A stretch of 64,000 bases of DNA from Phlyctochytrium arcticum (Eukaryota > Chytridiomycota > Chytridiomycetes > Chytridiales > Chytridiaceae). Shown in pieces: positions 34,483-46,428 of this stretch; position 1 is the first letter of the stretch; each line of letters starts with the position of its first letter. The notes under the pieces were generated by a model. It made no database searches and had not been told where the DNA came from. It saw only the letters and a program-made list of their open reading frames with translations. The stretch spans positions 744,001 to 808,000 of the forward strand of contig JAHLKI010000002.1 of assembly GCA_025602905.1 (NCBI GenBank), given 5' to 3'. The translations under genes and the position numbers were made by a program.

Positions 34483-35437
34483 TTAACTCCTATTAGGATC
34501 ATACCCCTCCCAAACCCCAGGAACCCACCCCGCATCCCCCCTTTTCGTCCCATACTTGACACTCGTCCCATACACGGCCGCAAAACCCTCTTCCAAAAGT
34601 CCCATCGCGAGAGCCGACCCCGTGCCAAACAACAGTGCGTATTTCGTATATTGGAATGTGAGTCGATCTACAGTGGGAATTTAGGTTGGGGGGTAAGGGG
34701 ATGGGAGATTGGAAAGGGAACTTACTGAACGCTGCAAAGGATAGGGAGGAGAGGATTCCTGCTCCCAGGGTTGGGAGGAGTCCCTCCCGTCCTCTCACAA
34801 ACCCATCACTCTCCAATGGGTCCTTCCCCGGCCACATTTTACCAGCACCCATTTCCAACCCCCCCTGTAATACCCCAAACACCCCCGCCACCGCACCCAC
34901 AAGTATACCAGCTCTAACCCCTCCCACCCCCCCAACATGGGCAATCTCATAATGCTTGTATTTATGATAGACGTACCACCCGCCCACAGTCCTCGGCAGT
35001 CTATGTGCATTCTCCGCCAGGAATTGGTAGGATCTTGATCGCCCCGAGAGGTAGAATCCCGAGAGGAAGCCGGAGAGGGAGGCGGTTAGCGTGAAATAGG
35101 TCAGCCAGGCGGATTCGGGTTGGTGAGGGTAGAAGTGGGGTGGGATTAGCGGGACGGAATGGTTGGAGAGGAGGAAGGGGGGGAGAGTGTAGGTTGTTGG
35201 GATGAGTGGATTTGGATTTGAGAAGGTGGGTTTGAGAGTAATATTAGCTATGGGTTCTGATGATGGTATTGTTGTTGTTTGTGGTAACCCAGCAGATCCG
35301 AGACTCGTTCGCAATCCCAACCACTCCATCTTTTTGCGTATTCTCTCTAGATCTAGTATCGTCTGTTGCTTCCTTCTCTTGTCATCTCCAAAGATGGCCT
35401 TCTCACAATTTTCCCAAAAATTCCAAAAAGTTGGCAA
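34483..35437 (-). CDS. Tim17/Tim22/Tim23-family membrane protein, TIMMDC1-like
   Basis: Two exons, 35437-34726 and 34667-34483, with a 58-nt intron, give 298 residues. The second exon is in the frame reading LTFQYTKYALLFGTGSALAM and ends DPNRS TAA. Unspliced reading destroys this. Glycine-rich transmembrane segments (TLTASLSGFLSGFYLSG; VRAGILVGAVAGVFGVL; TLGAGILSSLSFAAF) surround FLAENAHRLPRTVGGWYVY, then HKYKHYE, a signature of fungal proteins related to complex I assembly factor TIMMDC1. It should sit in the mitochondrial inner membrane. A direct role in complex I assembly is inferred from the family. The N-terminal 100 residues are basic and low complexity. Confidence 0.68.
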
Positions 35438-35508
35438 AAACCCTCCGGCCGATAACTAACTTCACAGCCACAACCACTCATCCAAAAAACAAAAACAAAA
35501 AAAGTAAA

Positions 35509-35591
35509 TGATGAGAGTGGGATTTGAACCCACGCCTCCGGAGAGATCAGGGCCTTAACCTGACGCCTTAGACCAACTCGGCCATCTCACC
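35509..35591 (-). tRNA. tRNA-Leu (anticodon AAG)
   Basis: An 83-nt class II tRNA, identical to the plus-strand copy at 38364. The acceptor stem GGTGAGA pairs with TCTCATC (one G-T). The anticodon stem TCAGG/CCTGA holds loop TTAAGGC, giving AAG. The long variable arm is TCTCTCCGGAGGCG-like, and the T arm contains GGTTCAAATCC (B box). No intron. Confidence 0.95.
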
Positions 35592-36197
35592 CTATTTGTG
35601 TTAGATAATAGTCGTCGTTCCTCTTAGATCCAAGCAAACTTGCCAAGATCTGAAGATTGTAGGTCCCGAGTCTTCGTCTGACAGTCTGCCACCGTCGTCA
35701 CCGTTTACCACCATAGATGCCTTATTAGTTAGTTATATCTTATCCATGTAGTACTATCAGTTGTCTTAGTTAGTCCTGCATCATCTTGCCATCATATTGT
35801 ATCATGACCGCAGAGGTCGAACCTCATACATTTATCAATATAAAAAGAGGCATCCTGAGGTTCCCCCTCGAAGGTTATCCTCAATCATCACAAGCTTCCT
35901 CATACCAACTTGTCTCTACCAGTGACCTTTCTTAATTTGTTTATACTCGGTTGGGTGGGGCTGGTATTGCTTGAAGCGGAAAGGACATAGATGGAGCGGA
36001 TTCCTGGTGCTTAGAGAGCAGAGTACCGGTAGGAATCAATGGGTAGAGGGCATATAGATGCGGGATGGGAATAATCAGTTTGTTTGTATTTATGAGAGAG
36101 AAAAAACTAAATAAACATCCATGGATCCAGTACAGTTACAAAAGAGTATATAAACTAGAGAGAGAGAAACCAACGCTACGTGTGAAGAAAAGTCAAA
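35592..36197. other. Intergenic, no gene seen
   Basis: Spacer between the tRNA-Leu gene and the 3' end of the GH15-like gene. Only short frames and a short GAGAGAG run near 36160. Confidence 0.5.
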
Positions 36198-37719
36198 CTA
36201 CAACTCCAAATGTCCAACCGTGTTGGGAACAACAGATTCAGGGGCCGAGTCGAGCATGGTGCGCAGAGCACAGACCAAGTTGGCGCGAGTCCAGAGAAGA
36301 GGACAGACATCGTTGGTGACGTATTTGCCGGCTTCAATGTAGTAAGACTCGGGACAGTGCCAGTCGCCAAAGGGGCAAGTAGCGGAACCGGTGATTTGGC
36401 CGAGGGCGCGGTTGAAAAAGTGAGTTTGGAGGCGGGTATAGGTGGGTGCACGAGTTGGGTGTTGAATGGCGAGTTGCGCGTAGATGCAAGCGAGGATGGA
36501 ATCGAAAATACACCATTGGGCTTCCTGGCCGGCGCGAAGAAACTTGTCACGGGCATTCATGTCGGTACTGAAATCGGCCGTGCGGGATTCTTCCGAGAAG
36601 CAGGTTTTGTAGTCGGCCATCCAGTACGAGTCACCGGCGTAGCGGCGGATACCATAGGGTCCGGCGAGGTCGCCAATGACGGAGGTGAGGATGGTTTCGG
36701 TTGTTTCCAGGGGGAGAGGGAGGTTGAGGGGGTAGAGGAGAAAGAGGAGGGCGGCGTCAGTGGAGCGGTCGATGGATTCACGGGGGAGGAGGGCGTGGAG
36801 AGTCTTTGTGCCTGTTTGATGGAGGGTTGCTACTAGGTCAGTGAGGGCAGAGGGGAATGTGAGGGGGTACGCGGCGGGAAAGTTTAATGTAGCCTTGTAG
36901 TGGGCGTATTTCGAGTTGACACGGGTGGCCCATTCGGGTTGGGTAGCGAGCACCTTGGAGAGGAGATCCAAGCCAGCGACGACGGGGCCGAGGGAGGAAG
37001 CTTCGACTTTACGGGCCTCTTCCCAGTGACCGGAGTCCTTGTCCTGCTCAAAGCGGATAGCGTGGAAATACATGGGAATCAGGGCGAGGAGGTCGGTGAG
37101 GTCGTTTGTCTCTGTGGGCATGAAACCTCCGAGGATGAGTTTGGAAGCGAGCCAGAGAAAGTAGCCAATGGCGTCGTTCTGGGCATGGGCCCAGGTCTGA
37201 GCGTTTTCTTGCAATAAAGTCCCATTGAAACGAATGTGGGGACGGAGCATGACATTGGCGTCAAAATCAGAAGAGTGAGTAATGCAATTGGTCCATTTCT
37301 CGAGGGATGGGGCCGTGAGCCAGAAAGCAGCAAGATCCGTGATGGTAGCGACGGCCTGGGCCGGCTGGCCATTGACGAGGTGGGCGTGGGCGACGTGGAT
37401 ATTGTCTCTGACCCAGACATTGTCGTAGCCGGTGTAGTCTCCCGAGTCGGCCGAGTCAGTAGGCGTAACGGCGGCCTTGAACAGACCCTTGCGTCCGTCG
37501 ACGGTGGGGAACGTCAATGAGTGGTGCGAGTTGAGGACGTCCCAGATGTGCTGGATATCGGGTTTGGAGTAGCGGACCGTGTGTTTGAGCAGCGGGGCAA
37601 TGGCGGCATTGTGGACAATGAGCTCTGCGGATTCCGGGGTGGGAAGGAGCGACTGGACGTCGGGGGTGGAGATGCAGACGGGGACGGGCATGGTCTTGTT
37701 GCTGGGGCTAGCTTTTGCT

Positions 37720-37755
<36 letters not shown>

Positions 37756-37781
37756 GTTTCTGCGGTGGTTGCGGTGAGCAT
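36198..37781 (-). CDS. GH15 / phosphorylase-kinase-alpha-like six-hairpin protein
   Basis: A single exon of 527 residues from ATG 37781. After a poly-Gln tract (12 Gln) the protein shows the (alpha/alpha)6 signatures YDNVWVRDNIHVAHAH, RFNGTLLQENAQTWAHAQND, AIGYFLWLASK, EARKVEASSLGPVVAGLD, GIRRYAGDSYWMADYK and CPESYYIEAGKYVTNDVCPL. These occur in glycoside hydrolase family 15 (glucoamylase) and in the homologous N-terminal domain of phosphorylase kinase alpha/beta subunits. There is no starch-binding domain and no secretion signal, so a cytosolic oligosaccharide hydrolase or a regulatory relative is likelier than a secreted glucoamylase. The catalytic acid was not assigned. The absence of introns and the stand-alone architecture make bacterial-like origin worth testing. 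Confidence 0.75.
37721..37756 (-). repeat. CAG triplet repeat encoding poly-Gln
   Basis: CTG repeats on the plus strand read as 12 consecutive Gln codons near the N-terminus of the GH15-like protein. Such tracts vary in length between strains. Confidence 0.9.
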
Positions 37782-38363
37782 CTTTTGTCTTGGTTCCTGG
37801 GGGGTTCAGTTCATCCCCCCCTTTACTTTTTTAACCCAAAACGATAATCCCACAACAACAAAAACACACATCGATCATAAACAACACCACACACAATCGA
37901 TGCGATGCGATGCGATGCACCGCACGAATGTTCCTTCCGCACGCGACCCTCACGCCTCCGTGCACACTGGCCGCCTTTGATAACACAACCAAGCGTTTTC
38001 ATCAGTCTCAGTCTCAGAGACCCCCCCGAGCAGTGTGAGCACAAATCGTGAATTAACGAGTATACGCAAAAAAAAAGCATATGGCTTTCTTTTGCTTCCG
38101 ACATTTCAATGATTCACAGCGCATCACTCTCTGAGACCGGCATTATTCGTGAAATTCATTGCCAGTCACTGTCAGAGAGGCTACTATCGGCGGCATAGAT
38201 CCAGTAGGGCCCCTAGGGACTGATAATCCATGTAAAAAATTAGACTATAGAATCTAGTATAGATCCAATCCCGAGCGAGCAACGACACGCACAAAAAAAA
38301 CACGCAAAGGGCAGCGGCTGGTACCGAATATAAACAAACGCAAAAATGCGGAATTCACGAAAG
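37782..38363. other. Promoter side of the GH15-like gene; no gene seen
   Basis: Contains CGATG repeats near 37896-37917 and short frames only. It ends at the tRNA-Leu gene. Confidence 0.5.
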
Positions 38364-38446
38364 GGTGAGATGGCCGAGTTGGTCTAAGGCGTCAGGTTAA
38401 GGCCCTGATCTCTCCGGAGGCGTGGGTTCAAATCCCACTCTCATCA
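38364..38446 (+). tRNA. tRNA-Leu (anticodon AAG)
   Basis: An identical 83-nt copy of the minus-strand tRNA at 35509-35591: same stems, anticodon loop TTAAGGC, long variable arm and B box. The two copies form an inverted pair 2.8 kb apart enclosing the GH15-like gene. Confidence 0.95.
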
Positions 38447-41400
38447 TGTACTTTTTGTTTTCGAGGAGACTCAGCCTTTTTTTCCCCAGAGAAAACCATC
38501 ATGGGGGGTTGCAGGCGTTTTTTGCAAATGCATATTCAGTCAGACCTTTATTGTTTTACGCAAAGTCATTTGTGGTTGATCAGTCTTCTGGACGAAGCAT
38601 CAACTTTGTCTGTCGTCCGCAGGTCGTCTGAGTATATAGTCCTTGCTCGAGTTTTCGACCAGTACAAGTTTGGCAAAAAGCGCTCTACAAATGTCTATCT
38701 AAACAGCTGGCCGTCCAACGGTTTGCCCCCATACATTGTTTACGAGGAGAACTGCCTCACGAAACCCAACAAAAACACCTTAGAAGCGAGGGGCCAAGCG
38801 GTGCCAAATTGCCAATATGTGGGAGTCCGAGACAAGTCGGGATTAGGTGGGGCATTCACACTCCCATAACATATGTATATTAGGCTGGAGTTTACATAAA
38901 TCGTCTAGATCCGCTGTACGAACGACATTTAAACAAGCTGCCACCTTTTCTTTTGCCAGTTTTTTTTTTCTCAAAGTTTGATGCGGTAGGGTACCCTACA
39001 AATCATCCAGTATGGCAGTACACGGCTGGTCGCGGGGTATCCTGCGATTTTGACGACAAAGAGCCTGATTCTATTCGGGTATTTGAACCCAGCATTCATT
39101 TTCATACTTAATCCCAACTCCTGATTTTGACAAAAAAAAACAGTATCACTGTGTGAAAAACAAAAACCGTGGGAAAAAACCATCACAAACACACAATTTT
39201 TTTATTTGCTGTAGGGAATATTCTGGTACATCCCAATAGATGAGTTCCGAAACTCTACAGTGTTTGTCTATTACTTACTCTTGTATATGCAGAGGCCTCC
39301 TCTCATATAAGCCTCTGACATACTTTATGGCGTGGGCATTTTTTTTTTTTAGAATCAAGAAGGAAATGGTAAACCTGCGGAAAAAATATCCATAGAACCC
39401 TTAGACATTTTTTTTTTATTCTTGCAACACACACATGCACCGATGCGTTGTAACTGTTTTGGCAAAAAGTGGTTATTTTACCTCACTTTCTTAATGTTCC
39501 TTGTGCGGCCTAACGGTCGTACCGCGCATCCTTCCGTCGTACTTGGACTTGGCAGCATAGCTTGTATACAGTATCGGGACATTCTTGGAAGGGACAACCA
39601 TGTTCGAATCAAAGTCCTCGCAAATGACCATCCGCCAAAAGATTTTTTTGGTTCCAAAAGCGCGGTAGAATCTAGTAGGAACGTGGATACACACACTGGT
39701 GCACAGTGAGACCGACTGGGAGATATTTGTCCAGGACGATATGTATCGGATTGCTATCACTAAAAAACTAAAGGGTATGGTAGGTTCATTGCCAGTATCT
39801 TTGCATTCTTGGAGGACGAATTGAAGCCTCCCATTTTTTTTACTGCAAATGACCCCGCTATACGATTCTTGCAAAGCTAAAGATTGGGCAACGTTGTTTT
39901 GTCGGCCAAAAGTTTGAGCAATGTTTGACGGGGCCGGATGAACTCCCTCTGTGAAAATGGCACGCGTTGCGCCAAATGTTGATTACTGCAAAAGTGGGAT
40001 GTTTGGCTTGAAATGGCCCGACAGAACATCTGTGTGGGTCTGAAAGAATCTTTTTTTTAGTCAAACTTACGAGGGGGCAAATGGGGGATTTGCGGCAGCA
40101 TTTTTCTCCCATTTGCAAAATTTCCACAACCGGTCGTTTCTTCCAGTCTCTGTCAATAGGGCCCCCCAAGAGGCCGCTCACAGGATGCATATAGTCGATG
40201 ATGCTGACGTCGAGGTCGTTGACGAACCATAGCGAGTGTCCTGTAATTATAGTTGGAAAAACCACCCCCTCTTTCGTCATAGCGGGCTCTGCGCCCCGGT
40301 AGCAGAAAGAAAGACGCTCTGTCCCCCACAATTGACATAACCTCCATGGGTCTGTACGAGGCGTGTAGGTACGGTACAGTTTGTCCGCTCATATTCACCA
40401 TGTGGGTGGTATACACTCCAACAATCGCTTTGCAGGCCGGGACGAGTGTGTGCATGTATACCCAGCAATCCACTAAGCAGATATGTTCGCGGTCGGTCGT
40501 CATATACCCTTTCTTTGGTCATGGGCCACAACCCCGACCAGCTCAGTATCGGATTCGCTTCTGTCCTGCGCCAGCCTGACTCGGTGATAGCCTCTCACAT
40601 CTACTTTTTGTTTCGAGGATCCATCCGGCCAAATGACAATTGTTGATGGATCAAAATGTAGGATCCCGATGCTTGGTCCGGATTTTGGTCCGACAAATCC
40701 ACGGGTCCAGTCGTCCAAGAACTTGACGGGGCTACTATTTTAGTTTTGCATCCGAAATGATTGCAACCGAAAACTTGTCCTCAACTTGTATCGAAGAAAA
40801 CTTCCATCAAAGGGTTCGGGATCAACATTTCTTCGACTTTCGAGAACAAGTAGTGACGAAGACATTTGAATCTTGTATCGTCCAATTTCATGCATTTAGC
40901 CATATGTCAACCCGCCTCGGAGTTGGCGGTTTCCTTGCAATGACATTGAATCGAAAGAGAGTCAACTCATGCCAGATTCCATTGCTGAAAAGGAACTCGA
41001 AAACCCAAGAAGACAAAATGTTTACATTGTCACGCTATATGGGTGATATCTATGCCCACTGACAACCCCCCCGAGGTTGCTCGTCTCCCATTTACTCCTC
41101 AAACCTCCGATCCTTGTTGGCAAGGCGCAATTCCTCCGACGCGTCAGCCCCTTCATTCCATTTCCCGGAGTACGGTATCTTCCTCTTTCTGAGCACAGTC
41201 ATGTGCCCCAAGGATATAACACCCCTTTTCCTCAACCGGAATCGTCATTGCAACGCACGGTGATGAATTTTTGAAAATTCGATTCGCGGATCCTTGCGAC
41301 GTAACGGAAGGAGTTGCCGGTCGGAAATTCATGGGTATGGTGAGAAGATGCCGTGTTGGATTTTTGGTAGGAAGAGGCAGATTGGAAATGGTGGGAAATG

Positions 41401-42480
41401 TGGGCAAGACCCTGTATTGAAAAAAAATACGGCGGCATAGAGTTCCGGATGCTGCGCAACCTCGATATCGTATCCTGAGCTGAAGCGCGCACCCTGAGCC
41501 ATAGAAAAGTACGGCTTTGCTGTACGTAACTTCATGGTCCAGTAACATGTAGAAATGGGTGCTGTGGAAATCCACCCGGTAGACCTTCTCTCAGTCGCAG
41601 TCCCACATATTTCCCCGACATAAATTAATATGTGAAGCGGTTTCCGTGAAATCATAGGAATGCTTGCGGGCCGTGTACTGTTGACCCATCCATCACCCAG
41701 GACGGGTCCGGTATCGACCATCTTTAATATATATGAGCCCGTCATGTTTTCGTTGATTGGAAAAAGTGTTTGCTTACCATCACTGCCCTTGCATTATTTG
41801 TTGGTGACGTGCAAAAATATGTCATGAAATTGACTGGACCGTTTAGGGAACGAGTAAAATTCCAGAGATTTCTTTCACGGGGTCATAAACTGGAGTTGAG
41901 CTTTGTCAGTAGCCATCAGGTATCAATCGCAGGCCGAACAAAAAAAAGGTTGACATTTGCACAGGAACAAGGTTTTGGTGACATGTGTTAAGGGATGATT
42001 TGCTGAGCTCAAAAGTATGAGAGACAAATACTCTCCACATACTCTCCACAGTCGATGAGACAAATTTTGAAGCCAAGAGTAACTTTTTCATGTTTTCTCA
42101 ATGATTTGATTTACGTGTTTGTCTTGCATCCATTTTTTGACAGCTGTCAATTGACTGACGCGTCCAGGAGGTTGTGCAACATTTTTCCTTAAAATATCAA
42201 TATCAACATCGGCGGTCTACTTTTTCTGAGTGGAAACCCCGTGTGAATCGAAAACGGGGGCTCTCACTCTCAACCCGCGATAACATTGTCCATACATTTG
42301 TATCTTTCTTGCGTCGGCCAACGACCGAAGAAAAGCACCCGTCCAGAGGGTGAAAGCGATCGATGGTATTTGCTCATCAAGTAGAAGATCCACTTTTGAT
42401 TCAAGAAAGTCTGCTATAGTCAAATTCTTTCTTGACACCACCTTTTTCTCACCTTTTCTCACTCCACCAACGTATCATCG
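38447..42480. other. Repeat-rich block with shifted coding remnants, mainly minus strand
   Basis: No intact gene. The minus strand holds several coherent but mutually shifted segments. At 41.5 kb: YRVDFHSTHFYMLLDHEVTY. At 40.7 kb: FVGPKSGPSIGILHFDPSTI. At 40.5 kb: HICLVDCWVYMHTLVPACKA. At 40.3 kb: SLWFVNDLDVSIIDYMHPVS. At 39.8 kb: SYSGVICSKKNGRLQFVLQE. Some can be linked by very short GT..AG intervals of 31-35 nt, below the usual intron size here; others cannot. I recognise no family. Poly-A/T runs occur at 38960, 39138, 39343 and 39407. Confidence 0.4.
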
Positions 42481-43630
42481 GAAAACAATGTTCCGCCAAT
42501 CACCCAAACAGAAAACAATCCGATTAGAGGTTATCGCAATGGAATGGACGTAGCGGCATTCCTCACGGCAAACAAAGAAAACCCGCTTCCACCCCATCTC
42601 AGCCTACCCCACCCATGCCGTCTCCCAACCGCTATTCGAATGGCACCGATGCCAAAGAAAATCCTTTTTATCTCTTTTCTCGGGAAGGACTCCAACTGCA
42701 ATCGGTACCGATGCGCTGGGGTGAAGGATGCGAACAAGGTGGCCCGTTCAGCGGGTGACACCAAGGTCGCCATCACCCGCGAGGAGAACGACGTATTTTT
42801 CCAGCAACGGGCAGCGCGACAGATTGGTAGCAAAATCCAATCCATGGAGGCCAAGTACCGTGCAGCGATGCAGTATCTGGGCTCGACGGGTGAGGGCATC
42901 ACCCGAGAAAATGTCCATCACCACCATCAAGCAGGCCGTCGAAAATATCTGCAAGCACTTCGACCTTTTAACCCCGTCTTCGCGGATCGGGCGAGCAAAC
43001 CAGCCGAAATCATTGGGCCAAATCGCCTTGCTCGATGACCTACTTGGAGGAACCCCGGACCAAGAGGAGGACGGGTTGTACTCGACGGACGAAGAAGACC
43101 TAATTGCCCGCCGCCGCAAGAGACGAGGGAAAGGGCCCTGTGGAAGCGACCAACCCCCACGACGCCCACTTCAGTTTATCGACAAAGGCACTATTAGCCT
43201 CGAGAATTGTCAATACATCGTTAACCGATCGGATGTTGGAAATGGGCCTCCGGAGCTGATCTGAGGCACATCATTGCAGGTACTCCCGCTTTGAATGCTG
43301 CTGCTGCCCCCGTTGGTTGCCCTACACGTGGCTTCACACGAACAGATAGGTAAGCGACACTTGTCGAATTGTCAAAAGCATGAGGTCTCACATGCATGAT
43401 ATAGACATGTCCGCATTGCTGGATACGGGGCGGCCTGGGAGACGTTGCTACAATAATCACCTATGACATTCAATCCAATTTCTGGTGGGTCATGACCACG
43501 TTTCAATACTTGGGACGGTCTTACGAGTTTACATTCAACCGCTGGGGCTCAAAGCGATTTTACCACATTCCAGTTGAAATTCCAAAAAACCCGCAATGAC
43601 CCCGTACGATACGGGACGTCGTCAACAAAC
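42481..43630 (+). pseudogene. Unidentified shifted coding remnants, plus strand
   Basis: Three plus-strand frames succeed each other: AKENPFYLFSREGLQLQSVP, then REENDVFFQQRAARQIGSKI, then TIKQAVENICKHFDLLTPSS through LGQIALLDDLLGG. After an apparent intron (GTAAGC near 43351 to ATAG near 43406) the strand reads TYDIQSNFWWVMTTFQYLGR and FTFNRWGSKRFYHIPVEIPK. The segments look protein-like but no single spliced frame unites them, and no domain is recognised. A decayed gene or an intron-rich mobile element are both possible. Confidence 0.35.
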
Positions 43631-44442
43631 GTGGAAGGGCTGGCCATTTCTAAACACCACCCCGGCCCAAAAACCCGCCATAACCCACAAATCAATGCGG
43701 CATGCATTCAAGTATCTCAACACTTTAATGAAGATCGAAAGGAATAGCATCATTGACTATGCCTCGTGGGAGGGTGTGGCGCGGGAAGGAGCTTCAACTT
43801 CAAGGAGGAGCTACGATCTGTGGGAAAAATTGCGTGCCGCAGCAACATGGCGGGTGCTGGCATTTGCATATAAAAGCAGCCTGTCCCCAAGTCCCCTCCC
43901 CCGCTGTTTTTCCACTCTCATTAAAATGACGACTTCCGGTATGTGAGAAGTGGATTCTTTATGCCAAGACCTGGTACTTATGTATATACCTTTCGCGATA
44001 TAGACATGCCTGATTTGCGGGGCCTCATATCCACTACCAACCCCACCACGACTACAAACCACCAGCGCCGGACCCACCACCACCCCCGCACCCCCCGCTG
44101 CACACGCTGCCCCCGCTCCTCCCGCTGCTGCCCCTAGTGCCGCCCAACTCACCCGCCGCCCTCGCAACCCCCGCCGACACCAGAGGTCAAAATGGGCCAC
44201 CCCCAACCCACCAACACCCCCCGCCACGTGGTCACCATCACCAAGAAAACCGAGTACTATTAACCTTCAAAAGTCTCGTCATCAATCAATCACATCATCG
44301 ACATCAAGTCAAGTCATCATCTTTCGCAATCATTGTCTCTCGCAGTGTATTTAGTAGATCCCTTTTATAACCTTTCTCAATCTTGTCAATATCAAATTCA
44401 TTTTGCATCCTACATCCATCATCTCCCCAAATGACATACTGA

Positions 44443-44496
44443 GTTGATCGATGATATTGACTATGCCCAGTTGATCGATGATATTGACTATGCCCC
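44443..44496. repeat. Tandem duplication, 27-bp unit x2
   Basis: GTTGATCGATGATATTGACTATGCCC plus one base occurs twice head to tail with only the last base different. Confidence 0.9.
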
Positions 44497-44691
44497 CCAA
44501 TAATGGATTTTTCATTTCGATTGCTGAATGGAAGTCTCTTTTACTATGCAGAACAAAATAATTTTCGCCTTCTGGAAAAAGAGAGCGAGTGCGGACCTGG
44601 TTTGCGAATGCATATATAGTGCGCTCGGCTCGAGACAAGGGGCAGTGATTATAGCGCTTAAAATCAACTAGCCTGGAGCAGAACATCGCTA

Positions 44692-44834
44692 CTTCCCAAT
44701 GTCGGATACATTAGATGCCGCCTTACGTTGTTACATGTTACTCACCTGGAAGCTGTTTGATTAGCCATGTGCGTTACTTGCCAAATGTCAGATACATTGA
44801 TGCCGCCTTATGTTCCATGGACCCACTTGGAAGA
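44692..44834. repeat. Imperfect direct repeat (about 60-bp unit)
   Basis: CTTCCCAATGTCGGATACAT.. at about 44692 and CTTGCCAAATGTCAGATACAT.. at about 44777 share the continuing GATGCCGCCTTA and CTTGGAAG/CCTGGAAG blocks. No coding content is evident. Confidence 0.6.
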
Positions 44835-45237
44835 GGTGGTTCACCCACCATATGTACTGCAGCCCTTTTTCACCCAACCAACTCTCGGCTGTTAGAACTA
44901 AAGCCATTCAGGGCAATAGGGGTCGCAGGAACAGTCAACTGTCCCAAAGTCTAGTAGCTTTAGAGGCTTGATTGCCCCGATGTACGCGCTCATCTAGATA
45001 TTATACGCGTCGCGTGTTGGCCAGCGCCTCAGTCTGCATCATGATTGATTTCGTCCAGATCTATATGTGACTATCCACTTCGGCGCATCCCAGGACGTTA
45101 TAAAAAAGAAAGGACGCATGGCAAAAGGAAGCAAAAGGAATACCTGAAGCTCCCGTCCCCACGGATAGTAGCCCCAGATACCCCTTAAGGAGCGCCTAGC
45201 CGCAGCTGCGCTATTCTTAGAATAAGGAAAGGCTGAT

Positions 45238-45315
45238 TTCGCAGGGTGGGGGAATTGAACCCGCCGGTCAGCATTGAGAGCTCTCCCGTGCTTAACCACT
45301 TACCCACCAGGGACC
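45238..45315 (-). pseudogene. tRNA-like sequence, probable tRNA pseudogene or SINE head
   Basis: The minus strand has an A-box-like TGGTGGGTAAGTGGTTAAGC and a good B box GGTTCAATTCC at the right spacing, and it resembles tRNA-Glu near TCCCTGGTGG. The acceptor halves do not pair and the anticodon stem is poor, so it is unlikely to be a working tRNA. Confidence 0.5.
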
Positions 45316-45393
45316 TTTTGAAATCAATGTTTTCGCAGCGCTGATGACCATTTGTTGCAATACGGTAGGATTAATCGCGATTGGGGGCTGGAT

Positions 45394-45876
45394 TCATCGT
45401 GTTTTGGGGCGCATCTGAAAGAAACTTCTTGACACAAACACAACTAAGACAAAAGCTGACACTCTACTCCACAGCCATCGGCATTTTTTTGCGTGGTGCT
45501 TGGTCAATTTGCGGGTGAATCCATGCTGCATAATGGCAGCGTGCTCCCCACCGACTGAATTTGAATGAGTGTCAAGCTCAACACTTTGGATTTGGCCCTC
45601 ATCTTGTACTTCAAAGCTGATCAGCTTGCTTTTGTGCTGAATCATGATCCATTCTTTCCTGTGTTGGTATCGTCGTCCATCGCCGTCAGTAGCGGAAATC
45701 CATCTGGAGTTGAGGTCACATGACATGAACTTGCCAAGGGGGGAAACCAAACGTTGATCTCTCGCGTGCGCTATCCTTCCACTGGACCGCAAGAAGACTG
45801 ACCCATCAGAACCAAGAGCTACCACTCTTATGAAGCCCACAGGCTTGACGGAGACCCACGCTCGGAAACGGAGCAC
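45394..45876 (-). CDS. Hypothetical ORF, 160 residues
   Basis: An uninterrupted minus-strand frame reading VGFIRVVALGSDGSVFLRSS, RIAHARDQRLVSPLGKF and KSKLISFEVQDEGQIQSVEL, with a hydrophobic C-terminal stretch (VSAFVLVVFVSRSFF). It is the most protein-like frame between 44 and 47.7 kb but matches no family I know. It may be a remnant rather than a gene. Confidence 0.3.
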   Translation of the reverse strand: MLRFRAWVSVKPVGFIRVVALGSDGSVFLRSSGRIAHARDQRLVSPLGKFMSCDLNSRWISATDGDGRRYQHRKEWIMIQHKSKLISFEVQDEGQIQSVELDTHSNSVGGEHAAIMQHGFTRKLTKHHAKKCRWLWSRVSAFVLVVFVSRSFFQMRPKTR

Positions 45877-46428
45877 TTGATTTGCGAACCGCCTACCACC
45901 AACTCAGACCTCGGAACTGCCCTTTGCGCGTCAACCTAATTAAGACACCCGTCATATTGTCGGCTTTCCGACCTGCGACTAGGGACTGCGAGTAGGAATA
46001 TCTCTTTGTCGTTCATCCTGGTAAGTTCCGGCAAAATTGGCGGGTTTTGCGCCTTCTTCTAATTTTCACCTTGTTCTGATGGTAATGCGTCCCAGATCCA
46101 GCGAGTACGCAGAGAGCAACCACCACGTCGTTCGACGTACCGCCCCTCCTCCATCCTTTCCACTTTCACCGTTCATCTGCCGATGTAGCCACCAGGAAAC
46201 GTCAGCCATCAACTGTCAATCCTCAAATGTCAATCAACAACCGTCACTCGCCAAATGTCACTCATGATCGCTTCATCACGGATGACTTGCTCTTTCACGG
46301 CTACAACAATCTCCCACGATGATTGATCGAAGAGGAGTACCCTCGAAAATCATGGCCAGCAGGTGATTTGTCCTCATTTCATCGACGCCAACGATCAGCC
46401 GCGTTCCGATACTTTTTGCGTCTCATCT

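Noticed and set aside
36210..36836. Plus-strand ORF of 208 residues
   Set aside because: Antisense of the GH15-like gene; Gly/Val-rich with no family signature.
38447..43630. Integrated virus-derived segment
   Set aside because: No capsid, polymerase, packaging ATPase or other viral hallmark could be recognised; open frames alone do not support it.
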